Source: an uncultured Collinsella sp. (GTDB lineage Bacteria; Actinomycetota; Coriobacteriia; Coriobacteriales; Coriobacteriaceae). Taken from it: DNA of 14,083 nucleotides. Positions 1-6,602 of the stretch are shown piece by piece. Position 1 is the first letter of the stretch. The number at the start of each line of letters is the position of its first letter. Below the pieces are notes generated by a model. It had not been told where the DNA came from. It saw only the letters and a list, made by a program, of their open reading frames with translations, and made no database searches. The translations under genes were made by a program, and so were the position numbers. The stretch is from positions 1-14,083 of the forward strand of contig CABRZC010000051.1 of the NCBI GenBank assembly GCA_902475375.1, in the 5' to 3' direction.

Positions 1-11
1 AGTATGTTTGG

Positions 12-2693
12 CTAGTCCTCGAGCAGGTCCTCGATAAAGCCGACGCGGTAGTTTTTGAAGATGACCTCGCCGCCGTCTTGTGTGGCGTCCAGATCGATAT
101 CGCCCATGATGCCAAAGTCATGGTCGCCATCCTCGTCGGCAAAGATCTGGTGCACGTGCCATACGTGCGCGGTCTTCTCGTCGGACTCGTCGATGGAAAA
201 CATCGCGGCACTGCGGGCATCTCCGTCGGTGAGGATCTCCTCGTGCTGCTCGTGGTAGGCATCGAGTGCCTTTTGCCAGCGAATTTCGCTCATGCCCCAG
301 TCGTCGTCGAGCTCGCCCAGGTCGCGAACGTGCTCGCGAGCGGCAAGGGTCACGCGGCGGAAGAGCGCGTTGCGCACCAACAGCGTGCAGCCGCGGCGGT
401 CCGCCACGACCTCGTCGATGCCCTGCGGCGGCGCGGCATCGAGGGCCGCCGGGTTGCCGGCGTTCTCCCACTCGTCTACCAGGCTCGAGTCCACCGAGCG
501 CACCACAAAGCCCAGCCACGAGATAATGTCGCGCAGGCGCTCGTCGCGCTTCTCGATGGGCACGGTGCGGTCGAGCGAACGGTAGGCCTCTGCCAGGTAG
601 CGCAGCAAAATACCCTCGGAGCGGGCGATGCCGAGCTTTTGAATGTAGCCCTTAAAATCGCTCGCGCTTTCCAGCATATCGCGCAGAACGCTCTTGGGAG
701 AGAGCTGATAGTCGTTTGCCCAGGGTACTTCCTGGCAGTACTTGTCAAAAGCGGCGTCGAGCAAATCCTCGAGCGGCTTTTCGTACGTGACGTCCTGAAT
801 GCGCTCCAAGCGCTCCTCATACTCGATGCCGTCGGCCTTCATCTCGGCCATGGCGCGATCGCGTGCGGCGCGCTCCTGTGCGCGCAATACCTGCTTGGGG
901 TCCTCGAGCGTAGCCTCGACCATCGAGATCAGATCCATGGTATAGGTCTCACTCTCGGGGTCGAGCAGCTCCAACGCGGCAAGCAAGAACGGCGAGAGCG
1001 GCTGATCGAGCGCGAAGTCCTCGGGCAGATCGACCGTCAGCGCATAGTCGATGTCTGGTGCGGCGTCAGCCGGAGCGTCAGGCGCGGGCGGCACCTCGGT
1101 GCGAACGACGACGCCGGAATCGATGAGCGTCGCGAAGATTTCGTCGGCGCGAACCTCGAGCTTTGCCTTTTCCTCGGGGGTCTGCAGGCTCGTCTCGATG
1201 AGGTCGTGTACGCGGGCTCGGGCATCGCCGCCCTGCTCGACCACGCTAATCACCATGGAGTGCGTGATGCGCAGGCGCGGCTTGAGTGTCTCGGGCTGCG
1301 TCTCGATCAGGCGCTCAAAGGTCTGCTTGTTCCAGGTGACAAAGCCCTCGGGGGCCTTTTTCTTTTTAATCTTACGGAGCTTTTTGGGGTCGTCGCCCGC
1401 CTTGGCCATAAGCTTGGCATTCTCGATCTCGTGCTCGGGTGCCTCGGCGATCACCATGCCCTCGGTATCGAAGCCCGAGCGACCGGCGCGACCGGCAATC
1501 TGATGGAACTCACGGGCGCGCAGGCGACGCATCTTGTAGCCGTCGAACTTGGTGAGCGCGGTGAGGACCACGGTGTGGATGGGCACGTTGATGCCGACGC
1601 CGAGCGTGTCGGTACCGCAGATGACGGGCAGCAGGCCCTGCTGCGCCAAGCGCTCGACCAGCAGACGATAGCGCGGCAACATGCCGGCATGGTGCACGCC
1701 GACGCCGCAGCCGAGCAAGCGCTTGAGGATCTTGCCGAAGGCCGTCGAGAAGCTCGTCCCCTTTGCCGCCTCTTTGATGGCTTCGCGCTGCTCCTTGCTG
1801 GCGATGCCAAAATTGGCGAGCGACTGTGCCGTCGCAAGGGCGGCATCCTGGCTAAAGTGCACGATATAGAGCGGGGCCTCGCCGCGGCGCATGGCGAGCT
1901 CGACCGTGCCCTCGAGGGAGGTCGTCACATAGTCGTAGCTCAGCGGAACAGGACGCGGGGCGTCGACAACCAAGTCGCAAGCAGCGCCGGTGTGTTCCTC
2001 GAGCGAGGCGGCGATGGCGGTGACATCACCGAGCGTGGCGCTCATGAGCATAAACTGCGTGTGGGGCAGGGTGAGCAGCGGTACCTGCCAGGCCCAGCCG
2101 CGGTCGGGGTCGGCAAAGTAGTGGAACTCGTCCATGGCAACGCAGCCCACGTCGGCGTCCTCGCCCTCGCGCAGTGCATCGTTGGCGAGGATTTCGGCCG
2201 TGCAGCAGATGACGGGCGCCTTGGTATTGATATGCGTGTCGCCGGTGATCATGCCGACGTTATCGCGGCCGAGCACCTGCACCAGGTCGAAGAACTTCTC
2301 GCTGACCAGAGCCTTGATAGGAGCCGTGTAATAGCAGCGCTTGCCCTGTGCCATGCCCATAAAGAGCATGCCCAGCGCGACGAGCGATTTGCCCGATCCG
2401 GTCGGTGTGCCCAAAATGACGTGATCGCCGGCGGCCAGGTCCATGAGGGCCTCTTCTTGGTGATCCCACAGCTCAATGCCGCGATCGCTCGTCCATTCAA
2501 AGAAGCGCTCGAATGCCTGATCGGGCGTGAGCCATGGTTCGGGCTCACTGCCGTCCTCGGGCTCCCACCAGGTGGGGGAGAGCGCGCCGAGCGAGCCGAA
2601 CTCGGCTTCGGTTCCCGTGCCGCCCGAGAATGAGCTGGCGGCGCCGGCGCCGGAGACGGTGCTGGCGGCGGTATCTGTCGTGGTCTGTGCCAT
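12..2693 (-). CDS. DEAD/DEAH box helicase with DUF3516 C-terminal domain
   Basis: Predicted superfamily 2 ATP-dependent helicase of 893 aa, Ski2/HelY-like in its core, probably cytoplasmic and acting on RNA. Seen: Walker A GTPTGSGKS (residues 95-103), DExH box DEFH (188-191), SAT (218-220), motif V around GTDTLGVGIN (360-369) and motif VI QIAGRAGRSG (398-407). A lysine patch KIKKKKAPEG (441-450) joins the core to a C-terminal half of about 440 aa that fits DUF3516, an uncharacterised domain common behind such helicases in actinobacteria. The first 50 residues are Ser/Gly/Thr-rich and look disordered. ATG at 2693 is taken because no better start precedes the helicase domain; its ribosome site (GAGAGAAAG) is weak. 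It lies 98 bp downstream of trmB, same direction. The true substrate is unknown; helicase call firm, DUF3516 call from family memory. Confidence 0.93.
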   Translation of the reverse strand: MAQTTTDTAASTVSGAGAASSFSGGTGTEAEFGSLGALSPTWWEPEDGSEPEPWLTPDQAFERFFEWTSDRGIELWDHQEEALMDLAAGDHVILGTPTGSGKSLVALGMLFMGMAQGKRCYYTAPIKALVSEKFFDLVQVLGRDNVGMITGDTHINTKAPVICCTAEILANDALREGEDADVGCVAMDEFHYFADPDRGWAWQVPLLTLPHTQFMLMSATLGDVTAIAASLEEHTGAACDLVVDAPRPVPLSYDYVTTSLEGTVELAMRRGEAPLYIVHFSQDAALATAQSLANFGIASKEQREAIKEAAKGTSFSTAFGKILKRLLGCGVGVHHAGMLPRYRLLVERLAQQGLLPVICGTDTLGVGINVPIHTVVLTALTKFDGYKMRRLRAREFHQIAGRAGRSGFDTEGMVIAEAPEHEIENAKLMAKAGDDPKKLRKIKKKKAPEGFVTWNKQTFERLIETQPETLKPRLRITHSMVISVVEQGGDARARVHDLIETSLQTPEEKAKLEVRADEIFATLIDSGVVVRTEVPPAPDAPADAAPDIDYALTVDLPEDFALDQPLSPFLLAALELLDPESETYTMDLISMVEATLEDPKQVLRAQERAARDRAMAEMKADGIEYEERLERIQDVTYEKPLEDLLDAAFDKYCQEVPWANDYQLSPKSVLRDMLESASDFKGYIQKLGIARSEGILLRYLAEAYRSLDRTVPIEKRDERLRDIISWLGFVVRSVDSSLVDEWENAGNPAALDAAPPQGIDEVVADRRGCTLLVRNALFRRVTLAAREHVRDLGELDDDWGMSEIRWQKALDAYHEQHEEILTDGDARSAAMFSIDESDEKTAHVWHVHQIFADEDGDHDFGIMGDIDLDATQDGGEVIFKNYRVGFIEDLLED

Positions 2694-2718
2694 TTGGTTG
2701 CTTTCTCTCGCGTTTGTC

Positions 2719-2755
2719 CGCCATCCATTATGGCGTAGCGGCGACGCGGGGTGCC
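2719..2755 (-). promoter_or_regulatory. Candidate promoter with palindrome ahead of the DUF3516 helicase
   Basis: On the minus strand, CTGGCA (2750-2755, 4/6 to the -35 consensus) and CATAAT (2727-2732, 5/6 to the -10) are 17 bp apart, about 35 bp ahead of the ATG at 2693. The -10 lies inside a perfect 6-5-6 inverted repeat, CGCCAT/ATGGCG (2719-2735), which could be an operator. If real, the helicase can be transcribed apart from trmB. Inference from sequence only. Confidence 0.4.
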
Positions 2756-2791
2756 AGCGCGCGAGAAAATGCAGGAAATGGGCGCGTGAAG

Positions 2792-3631
2792 TTAGTGCTC
2801 CTGCGGCAGGCGCTTCTTGCCTTTGCGGGCACGGTTTTTAAAGTTCTCGACGGCCTCTTCCATGCCGAGAGGCACGTAGGTGAGCTCATCGAGGTTATCG
2901 GGCAGGTAGCAGGCAAGGCTTTGCTCCTGTGCTCGGCCTGCCGCGAGTTGCTCTTCGGTAGGCTTCTCGCCGGGTGTGGCGCAAATGCCATAGACGGCGG
3001 CACCCATCTCGCGCGTGCGGCATTCATATTCGGTCTCGGGGTGCTCGGGATGGTCGCGGCGGACGTCGTCACTAACCCAAAGCGTGTCGTAGCCGGCCGC
3101 GGCAAACTGCCCCAGGGCGTAGTCGCGCAATGGCTTGCTATCGGTTCGCAGCGTGACGGTAGCGCCGGCTGCAAAGAGCGAGCGGTAGAGCATCAGATGG
3201 TCGACATGGACGAGTCGTTTTTTGGCGTACTTGGCCTTGGGCTGCGGCGTGGGAAAGTTGATGGTGATGGCATCGAGCTCGCCTACGGCAAACAGCTGCG
3301 GCAGCGATGCGGCACCTCGGGGCAGGACGAGTGCGTTGGACAGCTCCTGCTCGCAGATTTTCTGCGCGGCATAGGCGATGCAGATGGGCTCCTGGTCCAT
3401 ACCGATAAAGAGCGTGTTTGGCTCGTGGGCCGCGCGCTCTACAAGGTACGTTCCCTTGCCGCAGCCCAGATCCAGGTGAAGGTGCTCGAAGGGCTTGCCG
3501 CCTGCGGGCGCACAGGCCTCGCGCCAATCTCCGGCATAAGCCTCGGGGTTCGTCTCAATCGCATCGGCGTAGCGCTCCAGGCGCTCCTCGAGCACAAAGT
3601 TCTTAGGCGTGCGAACGTGGACGGCTCCCAT
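2792..3631 (-). CDS. trmB: TrmB-type tRNA (guanine-N7-)-methyltransferase, divergent
   Basis: 279 aa, class I SAM methyltransferase. TrmB makes m7G at position 46 of the tRNA variable loop. Seen: SAM motif LDLGCGKGTYL (53-63), acidic FIGMDQEP (75-82), the TrmB block INFPTPQPKAKYAKKRL (124-140), TLRTDSKPLRDY (160-171) and the C-terminal TEYECRTREMG (200-210). The start has SD AGGAG four bases upstream of ATG. Odd points: the usual family motif PDPW reads PTPQ here, so the aspartate reported as important in E. coli TrmB and the tryptophan are both replaced (T128, Q130). About 65 residues follow the normal family end, finishing in a basic tail (FKNRARKGKKR). The gene lies between a methyltransferase gene and a helicase gene, all on one strand. 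Family membership is strong; unchanged activity is less certain. Confidence 0.88.
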   Translation of the reverse strand: MGAVHVRTPKNFVLEERLERYADAIETNPEAYAGDWREACAPAGGKPFEHLHLDLGCGKGTYLVERAAHEPNTLFIGMDQEPICIAYAAQKICEQELSNALVLPRGAASLPQLFAVGELDAITINFPTPQPKAKYAKKRLVHVDHLMLYRSLFAAGATVTLRTDSKPLRDYALGQFAAAGYDTLWVSDDVRRDHPEHPETEYECRTREMGAAVYGICATPGEKPTEEQLAAGRAQEQSLACYLPDNLDELTYVPLGMEEAVENFKNRARKGKKRLPQEH

Positions 3632-3653
3632 GAGGCTCCTTGGTCATAAGTAT

Positions 3654-3675
3654 GGAACGCATGGCTGCGCGTTCC
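3654..3675 (-). promoter_or_regulatory. Hairpin in the gap between the Trm9-like gene and trmB
   Basis: A perfect 7-bp inverted repeat, GGAACGC/GCGTTCC, with an 8-nt loop lies about 22 bp before the trmB start and 74 bp after the upstream stop. No T-run follows in the minus direction, so it is a poor intrinsic terminator. A TTGACG box just upstream (3676-3681) has no -10 at proper spacing. It may be a leader hairpin of trmB or chance. Confidence 0.3.
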
Positions 3676-3749
3676 GTCAATGGGTTGAAAAAGAGTGGGC
3701 ATAGTTTGCCCGAAAGACGCGGTGCGGCTCGGCGGCGAGTCGTCGGTGC

Positions 3750-4622
3750 CTACAGGCGCTTGAGAATCACATAGCGGTTGAGCTCTCCGCTGCGACCGTC
3801 GGCATGGAAACGCTCAAGCTCGCGCACGGGGACCTCGCCGCTCTTGTAGAACGTACGGACGCCGCGCACCAGGTCGGTGATCTGCTGATCGTCAAAGTGA
3901 TGGCAATAGCGGTAGGCGTGGCGGTCGTTTTGCCAGCCAATGAGGTGGTCGCCGGCTTCAAACTGCGCTGAATCGTATCCCCCAAACGGCGGGGTGAGCT
4001 CGGCGCGGGCTTCGGCTCGAACGGCCTTGCGCGCCATGCGCTCGTCGTTCATAAACTCCCAAAAGCTGATGGCGATGATGCCGCCTGGGCGCGTCTGGCG
4101 CACCAGGGCGTCGAGCACGCGTACACGGTACTCGCACGACGGCACATGGTGCATAAAGCCAAAGCAGACCGAGATGTCGGCGAGCGGGGCGTCGAAAAGC
4201 ACATCGGGTGTCTCGGCGGGATTGAGCTTCATGAGGGCGTCGAGCACATCGAGTTCCTGGAAGTGCAGGTTGGGAATGCGCAGGGCGTGACCGCGTGCAT
4301 CGATGGCCAGGTCTTGGCACGAGTCGACGCCATAGAACTCAAACGGGCAGCTGGCATCTGCCGAGGGGTTTGCGCCGTCGACGCCCTTGGCGGCAAGTGC
4401 GCCGCCGGCGGCAAAGTTTTCGAATCGCATATTGCCGCAGGCGAGATCGAAGACGCGGACGGGATGCTCGATCGTGGCGACGTCGAGCTGTTCGAGCGCG
4501 ATGTCCATGGTGCGCACCCAGCCGGGCCACGGGGCCTGGCGCGTATCGGAAAAGGAGGCGGAGTGCTCGCGATAGAACGTGTTGTTGAGCTGGATGAGCG
4601 ATGAGGCGAAATCGCGGTTCAC
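3750..4622 (-). CDS. Class I SAM-dependent methyltransferase, Trm9/ALKBH8-like
   Basis: 290 aa with the GTG start at 4622. This start is chosen because AGGGAG/GGAGG lies 9-12 bases upstream; the longer in-frame ATG at 4670 has no SD and sits inside the probable promoter. Seen: N-terminal signature FYREHSASFSDTRQAPWPGW (17-36), SAM motif VFDLACGNMRFENF (57-70), acidic GVDSC (98-102), post-motif CFGFMHHV (153-160), PGGIIAISFWEF (179-190), then RYCHHFDD (238-245) and a C-terminal LNRYVILKR. The FSxTRxxPWP start, the HH after the SAM core, the RYxHxF block and the closing NxYVI pattern all recall Trm9/ALKBH8, which methylate cm5U to mcm5U at tRNA U34. That likeness is from memory of the family, so the substrate is inferred. 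Other small-molecule or RNA targets are possible. It leads a possible three-gene minus-strand operon with trmB. Confidence 0.8.
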   Translation of the reverse strand: MNRDFASSLIQLNNTFYREHSASFSDTRQAPWPGWVRTMDIALEQLDVATIEHPVRVFDLACGNMRFENFAAGGALAAKGVDGANPSADASCPFEFYGVDSCQDLAIDARGHALRIPNLHFQELDVLDALMKLNPAETPDVLFDAPLADISVCFGFMHHVPSCEYRVRVLDALVRQTRPGGIIAISFWEFMNDERMARKAVRAEARAELTPPFGGYDSAQFEAGDHLIGWQNDRHAYRYCHHFDDQQITDLVRGVRTFYKSGEVPVRELERFHADGRSGELNRYVILKRL

Positions 4623-4659
4623 GGCGCGGAACTCCCTCCGTTGGCGGTGCGGTATAAAC

Positions 4660-4698
4660 AGTATGACCATACTACCGTTAACGCCGCAACGGGGACAA
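4660..4698 (-). promoter_or_regulatory. Candidate promoter and operator of the Trm9-like gene
   Basis: On the minus strand, TTGTCC (4693-4698) and TAGTAT (4669-4674) are 18 bp apart, giving a leader of about 40 nt before the GTG at 4622. The -10 overlaps a perfect inverted repeat AGTATG-2-CATACT (4660-4673). Each box matches consensus at only 4/6, so the promoter call is moderate. The palindrome at the -10 is a natural repressor position; the binder is unknown. Confidence 0.4.
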
Positions 4699-4754
4699 CT
4701 GAGCTAGGCCCCATTGCTTTGTTTGGACACATTTCCGCAGCTCATATGCACCCG

Positions 4755-4767
4755 CAACCGCCGGTTG
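4755..4767. promoter_or_regulatory. 13-bp palindrome CAACCGCCGGTTG, possible operator
   Basis: Perfect 6-1-6 inverted repeat in the divergent gap, running into TTGTCA (4765-4770), a 5/6 match to a -35 box. No -10 lies at correct spacing from that TTGTCA. The length and symmetry suit a dimeric XRE-type regulator, so autoregulation by the downstream gene is one idea. Inference only. Confidence 0.3.
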
Positions 4768-4889
4768 TCAAAAATCTCACTAGAATAGGTGGCATGCTTT
4801 TGGCGGTGGCGGATAGATTTTTAACTGTGCAAGGCGCCTTAAGAACAAAAACGGTCCGGCGGCACGGCTGGCATCACATAGGAGGAACC

Positions 4890-5606
4890 ATGAATGTAGA
4901 AACTGCGCAGCGGCTCGCCGACCTTCGTCGCAGCAAGGGCTTTAGCCAAGAAGGGTTGGCGCGAAAGTTAGGGCTGTCGCGCCAGGCGGTCAGTAAATGG
5001 GAGCGCGCGGAGAGCTCGCCCGATACCGAGAACCTGATCTCGCTCGCCAAGCTCTATGGCGTGAGCCTGGACGAGCTGCTCAATCCGAGCGATGAGATCG
5101 AGGACGATATCGAGTTTGAGAACGAGGACCGCGCCCGTCAGCGCGAGGCCGAGGCAGCAGAGCGCGCTCGCACCCATGAGGCGGCGGCGCGCGCTACCGA
5201 GGCGGCAACACAGGCGAGTGACGCCGCCGCCAAGGCGGCGCAAGCGGCAAGCTGGAGTGCACAGGCCGCCAATGCCGCTACGGCGCAGGCGACGAGTGGC
5301 GGCGCAGTTGGCTCGACTCCGGTGAAGGGTCCGTTCCAGTCGTTCCCGTATTGGGCCGTGTGCTGGCTGCTGTTCTTTTTGCTGATGTTCCCGTTTGGTG
5401 CCGGCCCCTTTGCCGCACTGATCTTCTTTACGATTCCCATCTATCACTGGGTGGCGCGTGCGCTCGATGGTGATTGGGCGCGCGGGGATATTCAGGTTGG
5501 TTCGGCACCGGTGACATCTAGGGCTCAGAATGTTTCCGCTTCGGTTGATGCTGGCGTGGCTACCGCGACTACCGCTGACCCGATCGCCAAAGAGGGTGAT
5601 GAATGA
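4890..5606 (+). CDS. XRE-family HTH regulator with Ala-rich linker and C-terminal membrane hairpin
   Basis: 238 aa. ATG at 4890 has SD AGGAGG four bases upstream, so longer in-frame starts are rejected. Residues 6-60 form an HTH_3/Cro-C1 DNA-binding domain (FSQEGLARKLGLSRQAVSKW, then NLISLAKLYGVSLDELL). Residues 66-82 are acidic. About 85-135 is an Ala/Arg/Glu-rich helix, probably coiled coil. Two hydrophobic spans follow (about 153-170 and 171-188) separated by FPFGAGP, predicted to make a membrane hairpin with both ends in the cytoplasm. The tail is Ala/Thr/Val-rich. It is likely a one-component regulator held at the membrane. The stop overlaps the next gene's start (ATGA), so translation is probably coupled and the DUF4097 protein is the likely partner or sensor. 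Target genes are unknown; the palindromes upstream suggest autoregulation. Confidence 0.88.
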   Translation: MNVETAQRLADLRRSKGFSQEGLARKLGLSRQAVSKWERAESSPDTENLISLAKLYGVSLDELLNPSDEIEDDIEFENEDRARQREAEAAERARTHEAAARATEAATQASDAAAKAAQAASWSAQAANAATAQATSGGAVGSTPVKGPFQSFPYWAVCWLLFFLLMFPFGAGPFAALIFFTIPIYHWVARALDGDWARGDIQVGSAPVTSRAQNVSASVDAGVATATTADPIAKEGDE

Positions 5607-6502
5607 TGAAGCTTTCGCATGAATCCAAGGTACGCTTGGGTGTTGGAATCGGAGCGTTTGTGCTCATCATCGGGCTTGTATTTGGTGCCTCGCGGCTATT
5701 GGCTCATTCCGATATGGTGCGTACGACCGGTATTCTATCTGGCCATTTGTCTGATTTTGACGATATGTTTGACGACGATGATCTCTTGGATAGCGGTAAA
5801 TATTCCGCTCAGCCTCAGCAACTTTCGAGTGCGACCTTTGATGCCGATGAGTTCCGCTACCTCGATTTCGATATCGATGCGGCTACGGTGGACGTCAAGG
5901 TTGTTGATGGCAACAAGGCTCGCGTTATCGAGCGGGGACGCGTTGCCAATGGTATGGATGCCTCCAAGGCCGCGACGCAGAACATCGCATCCGTCGAGGA
6001 CTCGACGCTCAAGGTTTCTCAGTTTGGAAGTGATGACGGTAAGGCAATTGACCGCTCGGTTACGGTTGAGCTGCCGCGCCGTGTTGCCGAACATCTGAAG
6101 GGAGTCAACGCGCACGTGGGCTCGGGTGATCTGCAGATTGCCGGTGTCACCTGTGATGGTTTCGACCTTTTCCTGGGTGCGGGAGATGTAGAGTTTGCGG
6201 GCAGCGTGACTGATGCGCTTAGTGCAGAGGTCGGGTCGGGCGATGTAACGTTCGAGCTCTACCAGGCCCCCGCGAAGTCGATGGACGTGAGTGTGGGCTC
6301 GGGCGATGTGGAGATGACGGTTCCGAACTCTACGGGCTTTAAGGCGAGCCTCACCTTGGGCAGCGGCGACTTCGAGAGCGATTTCCTTCCGCTTGACTAC
6401 GACGGCGAGACCATTTTGAATCCTGAATTCGATAATGGCGATAAGTCCGCCACGTATCGTTTTGAGGTTGGTTCGGGCGACATGTCATTTGATTCAGAGT
6501 GA
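5603..6502 (+). CDS. Membrane-anchored DUF4097-type GSGD-repeat protein
   Basis: 299 aa. Start ATG 5603 overlaps the preceding stop by 4 bp; an ATG directly after it (5606) is an alternative, with AGAGGG upstream serving either. Residues about 10-35 form one transmembrane anchor or uncleaved signal, followed by an acidic stretch (SDFDDMFDDDD, 50-60) and an extracytoplasmic domain. That domain has short beta-strand repeats marked by GSGD/GAGD at 173, 192, 211, 232, 253 and 290, spaced 19, 19, 21, 21 and 37 residues. This is the pattern of DUF4097, a beta-helix-like family often paired with envelope-stress regulators (for example PadR-DUF1700-DUF4097 sets or liaG-like genes). No enzyme residues are recognised. 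It probably works with the membrane-bound XRE protein encoded just before it, as scaffold or sensor outside the membrane. The operon ends at the hairpin 6551-6580. Confidence 0.85.
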   Translation: MMKLSHESKVRLGVGIGAFVLIIGLVFGASRLLAHSDMVRTTGILSGHLSDFDDMFDDDDLLDSGKYSAQPQQLSSATFDADEFRYLDFDIDAATVDVKVVDGNKARVIERGRVANGMDASKAATQNIASVEDSTLKVSQFGSDDGKAIDRSVTVELPRRVAEHLKGVNAHVGSGDLQIAGVTCDGFDLFLGAGDVEFAGSVTDALSAEVGSGDVTFELYQAPAKSMDVSVGSGDVEMTVPNSTGFKASLTLGSGDFESDFLPLDYDGETILNPEFDNGDKSATYRFEVGSGDMSFDSE

Positions 6503-6550
6503 CGGGCGGTTATCGAAGACTTATAAACCATAGCTGCGCTGTTTGATGGA

Positions 6551-6580
6551 GGCGCCGGAGCCGTGACGGGCTCCGGCGCC
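6551..6580 (+). terminator. Strong intrinsic terminator after the DUF4097 gene
   Basis: Perfect 12-bp GC-rich stem GGCGCCGGAGCC/GGCTCCGGCGCC with a 6-nt loop (6563-6568). An outer A-T pair (6550/6581) extends it, followed by TTTGCCTTTA. It starts 48 bp after the DUF4097 stop and ends only 21 bp before the elp3 start, so elp3 needs its own promoter. The stem is symmetrical, but no minus-strand gene ends here. Confidence 0.88.
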
Positions 6581-6588
6581 TTTGCCTT

Positions 6589-6602
6589 TACAATGGGGGG
6601 CA
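6589..6602 (+). promoter_or_regulatory. Candidate -10 box for leaderless transcription of elp3
   Basis: TACAAT (6589-6594) is a 5/6 match to TATAAT and ends exactly 7 nt before the A of ATG at 6602, so transcription would start on or next to the start codon. That spacing is the hallmark of leaderless actinobacterial genes. It fits the lack of a usable SD: the G-run 6595-6600 is only 1 nt from the ATG. No good -35 is visible; GTGACG at 6563-6568 is 20 bp away and lies in the terminator loop. Confidence 0.45.

Larger units (their letters stand above)
4623..4889. other. Divergent control region, 267 bp, no gene seen
   Basis: The largest gap in the window separates the minus-strand methyltransferase from the plus-strand XRE gene. 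It holds the methyltransferase promoter with palindrome (4660-4698), a 13-bp palindrome (4755-4767), a 10-bp palindrome AAGGCGCCTT (4831-4840) and the SD AGGAGG (4880-4885) of the XRE gene. An open frame runs back from the XRE gene to 4641, but it lacks an SD and crosses these sites, so it is not counted as coding. No convincing -35/-10 pair for the XRE operon was found; TAGAAT (4781-4786) and TAGATT (4814-4819) are possible lone -10 boxes. Confidence 0.6.

Noticed and set aside
78..2633. Very long plus-strand open frame opposite the DUF3516 helicase
   Set aside because: Its translation has no recognisable domain and it mirrors a gene with clear helicase motifs; long antisense frames are expected from G/C-rich third codon positions.
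4623..4670. ATG at 4670 as start of the Trm9-like methyltransferase
   Set aside because: It lacks an SD and lies on the -10 palindrome; GTG 4622 has GGAGGGAG upstream and fits the family's N-terminus.
4641..4889. N-terminal extension of the XRE protein
   Set aside because: No SD at the upstream start, the stretch covers palindromes and promoter sequence, and ATG 4890 has an excellent AGGAGG.
6121..6495. Tandem DNA repeat or CRISPR-like array
   Set aside because: The recurring GGCTCGGGTGAT-like bases encode the GSGD protein repeats; the stretches between them are coding and of unequal length.
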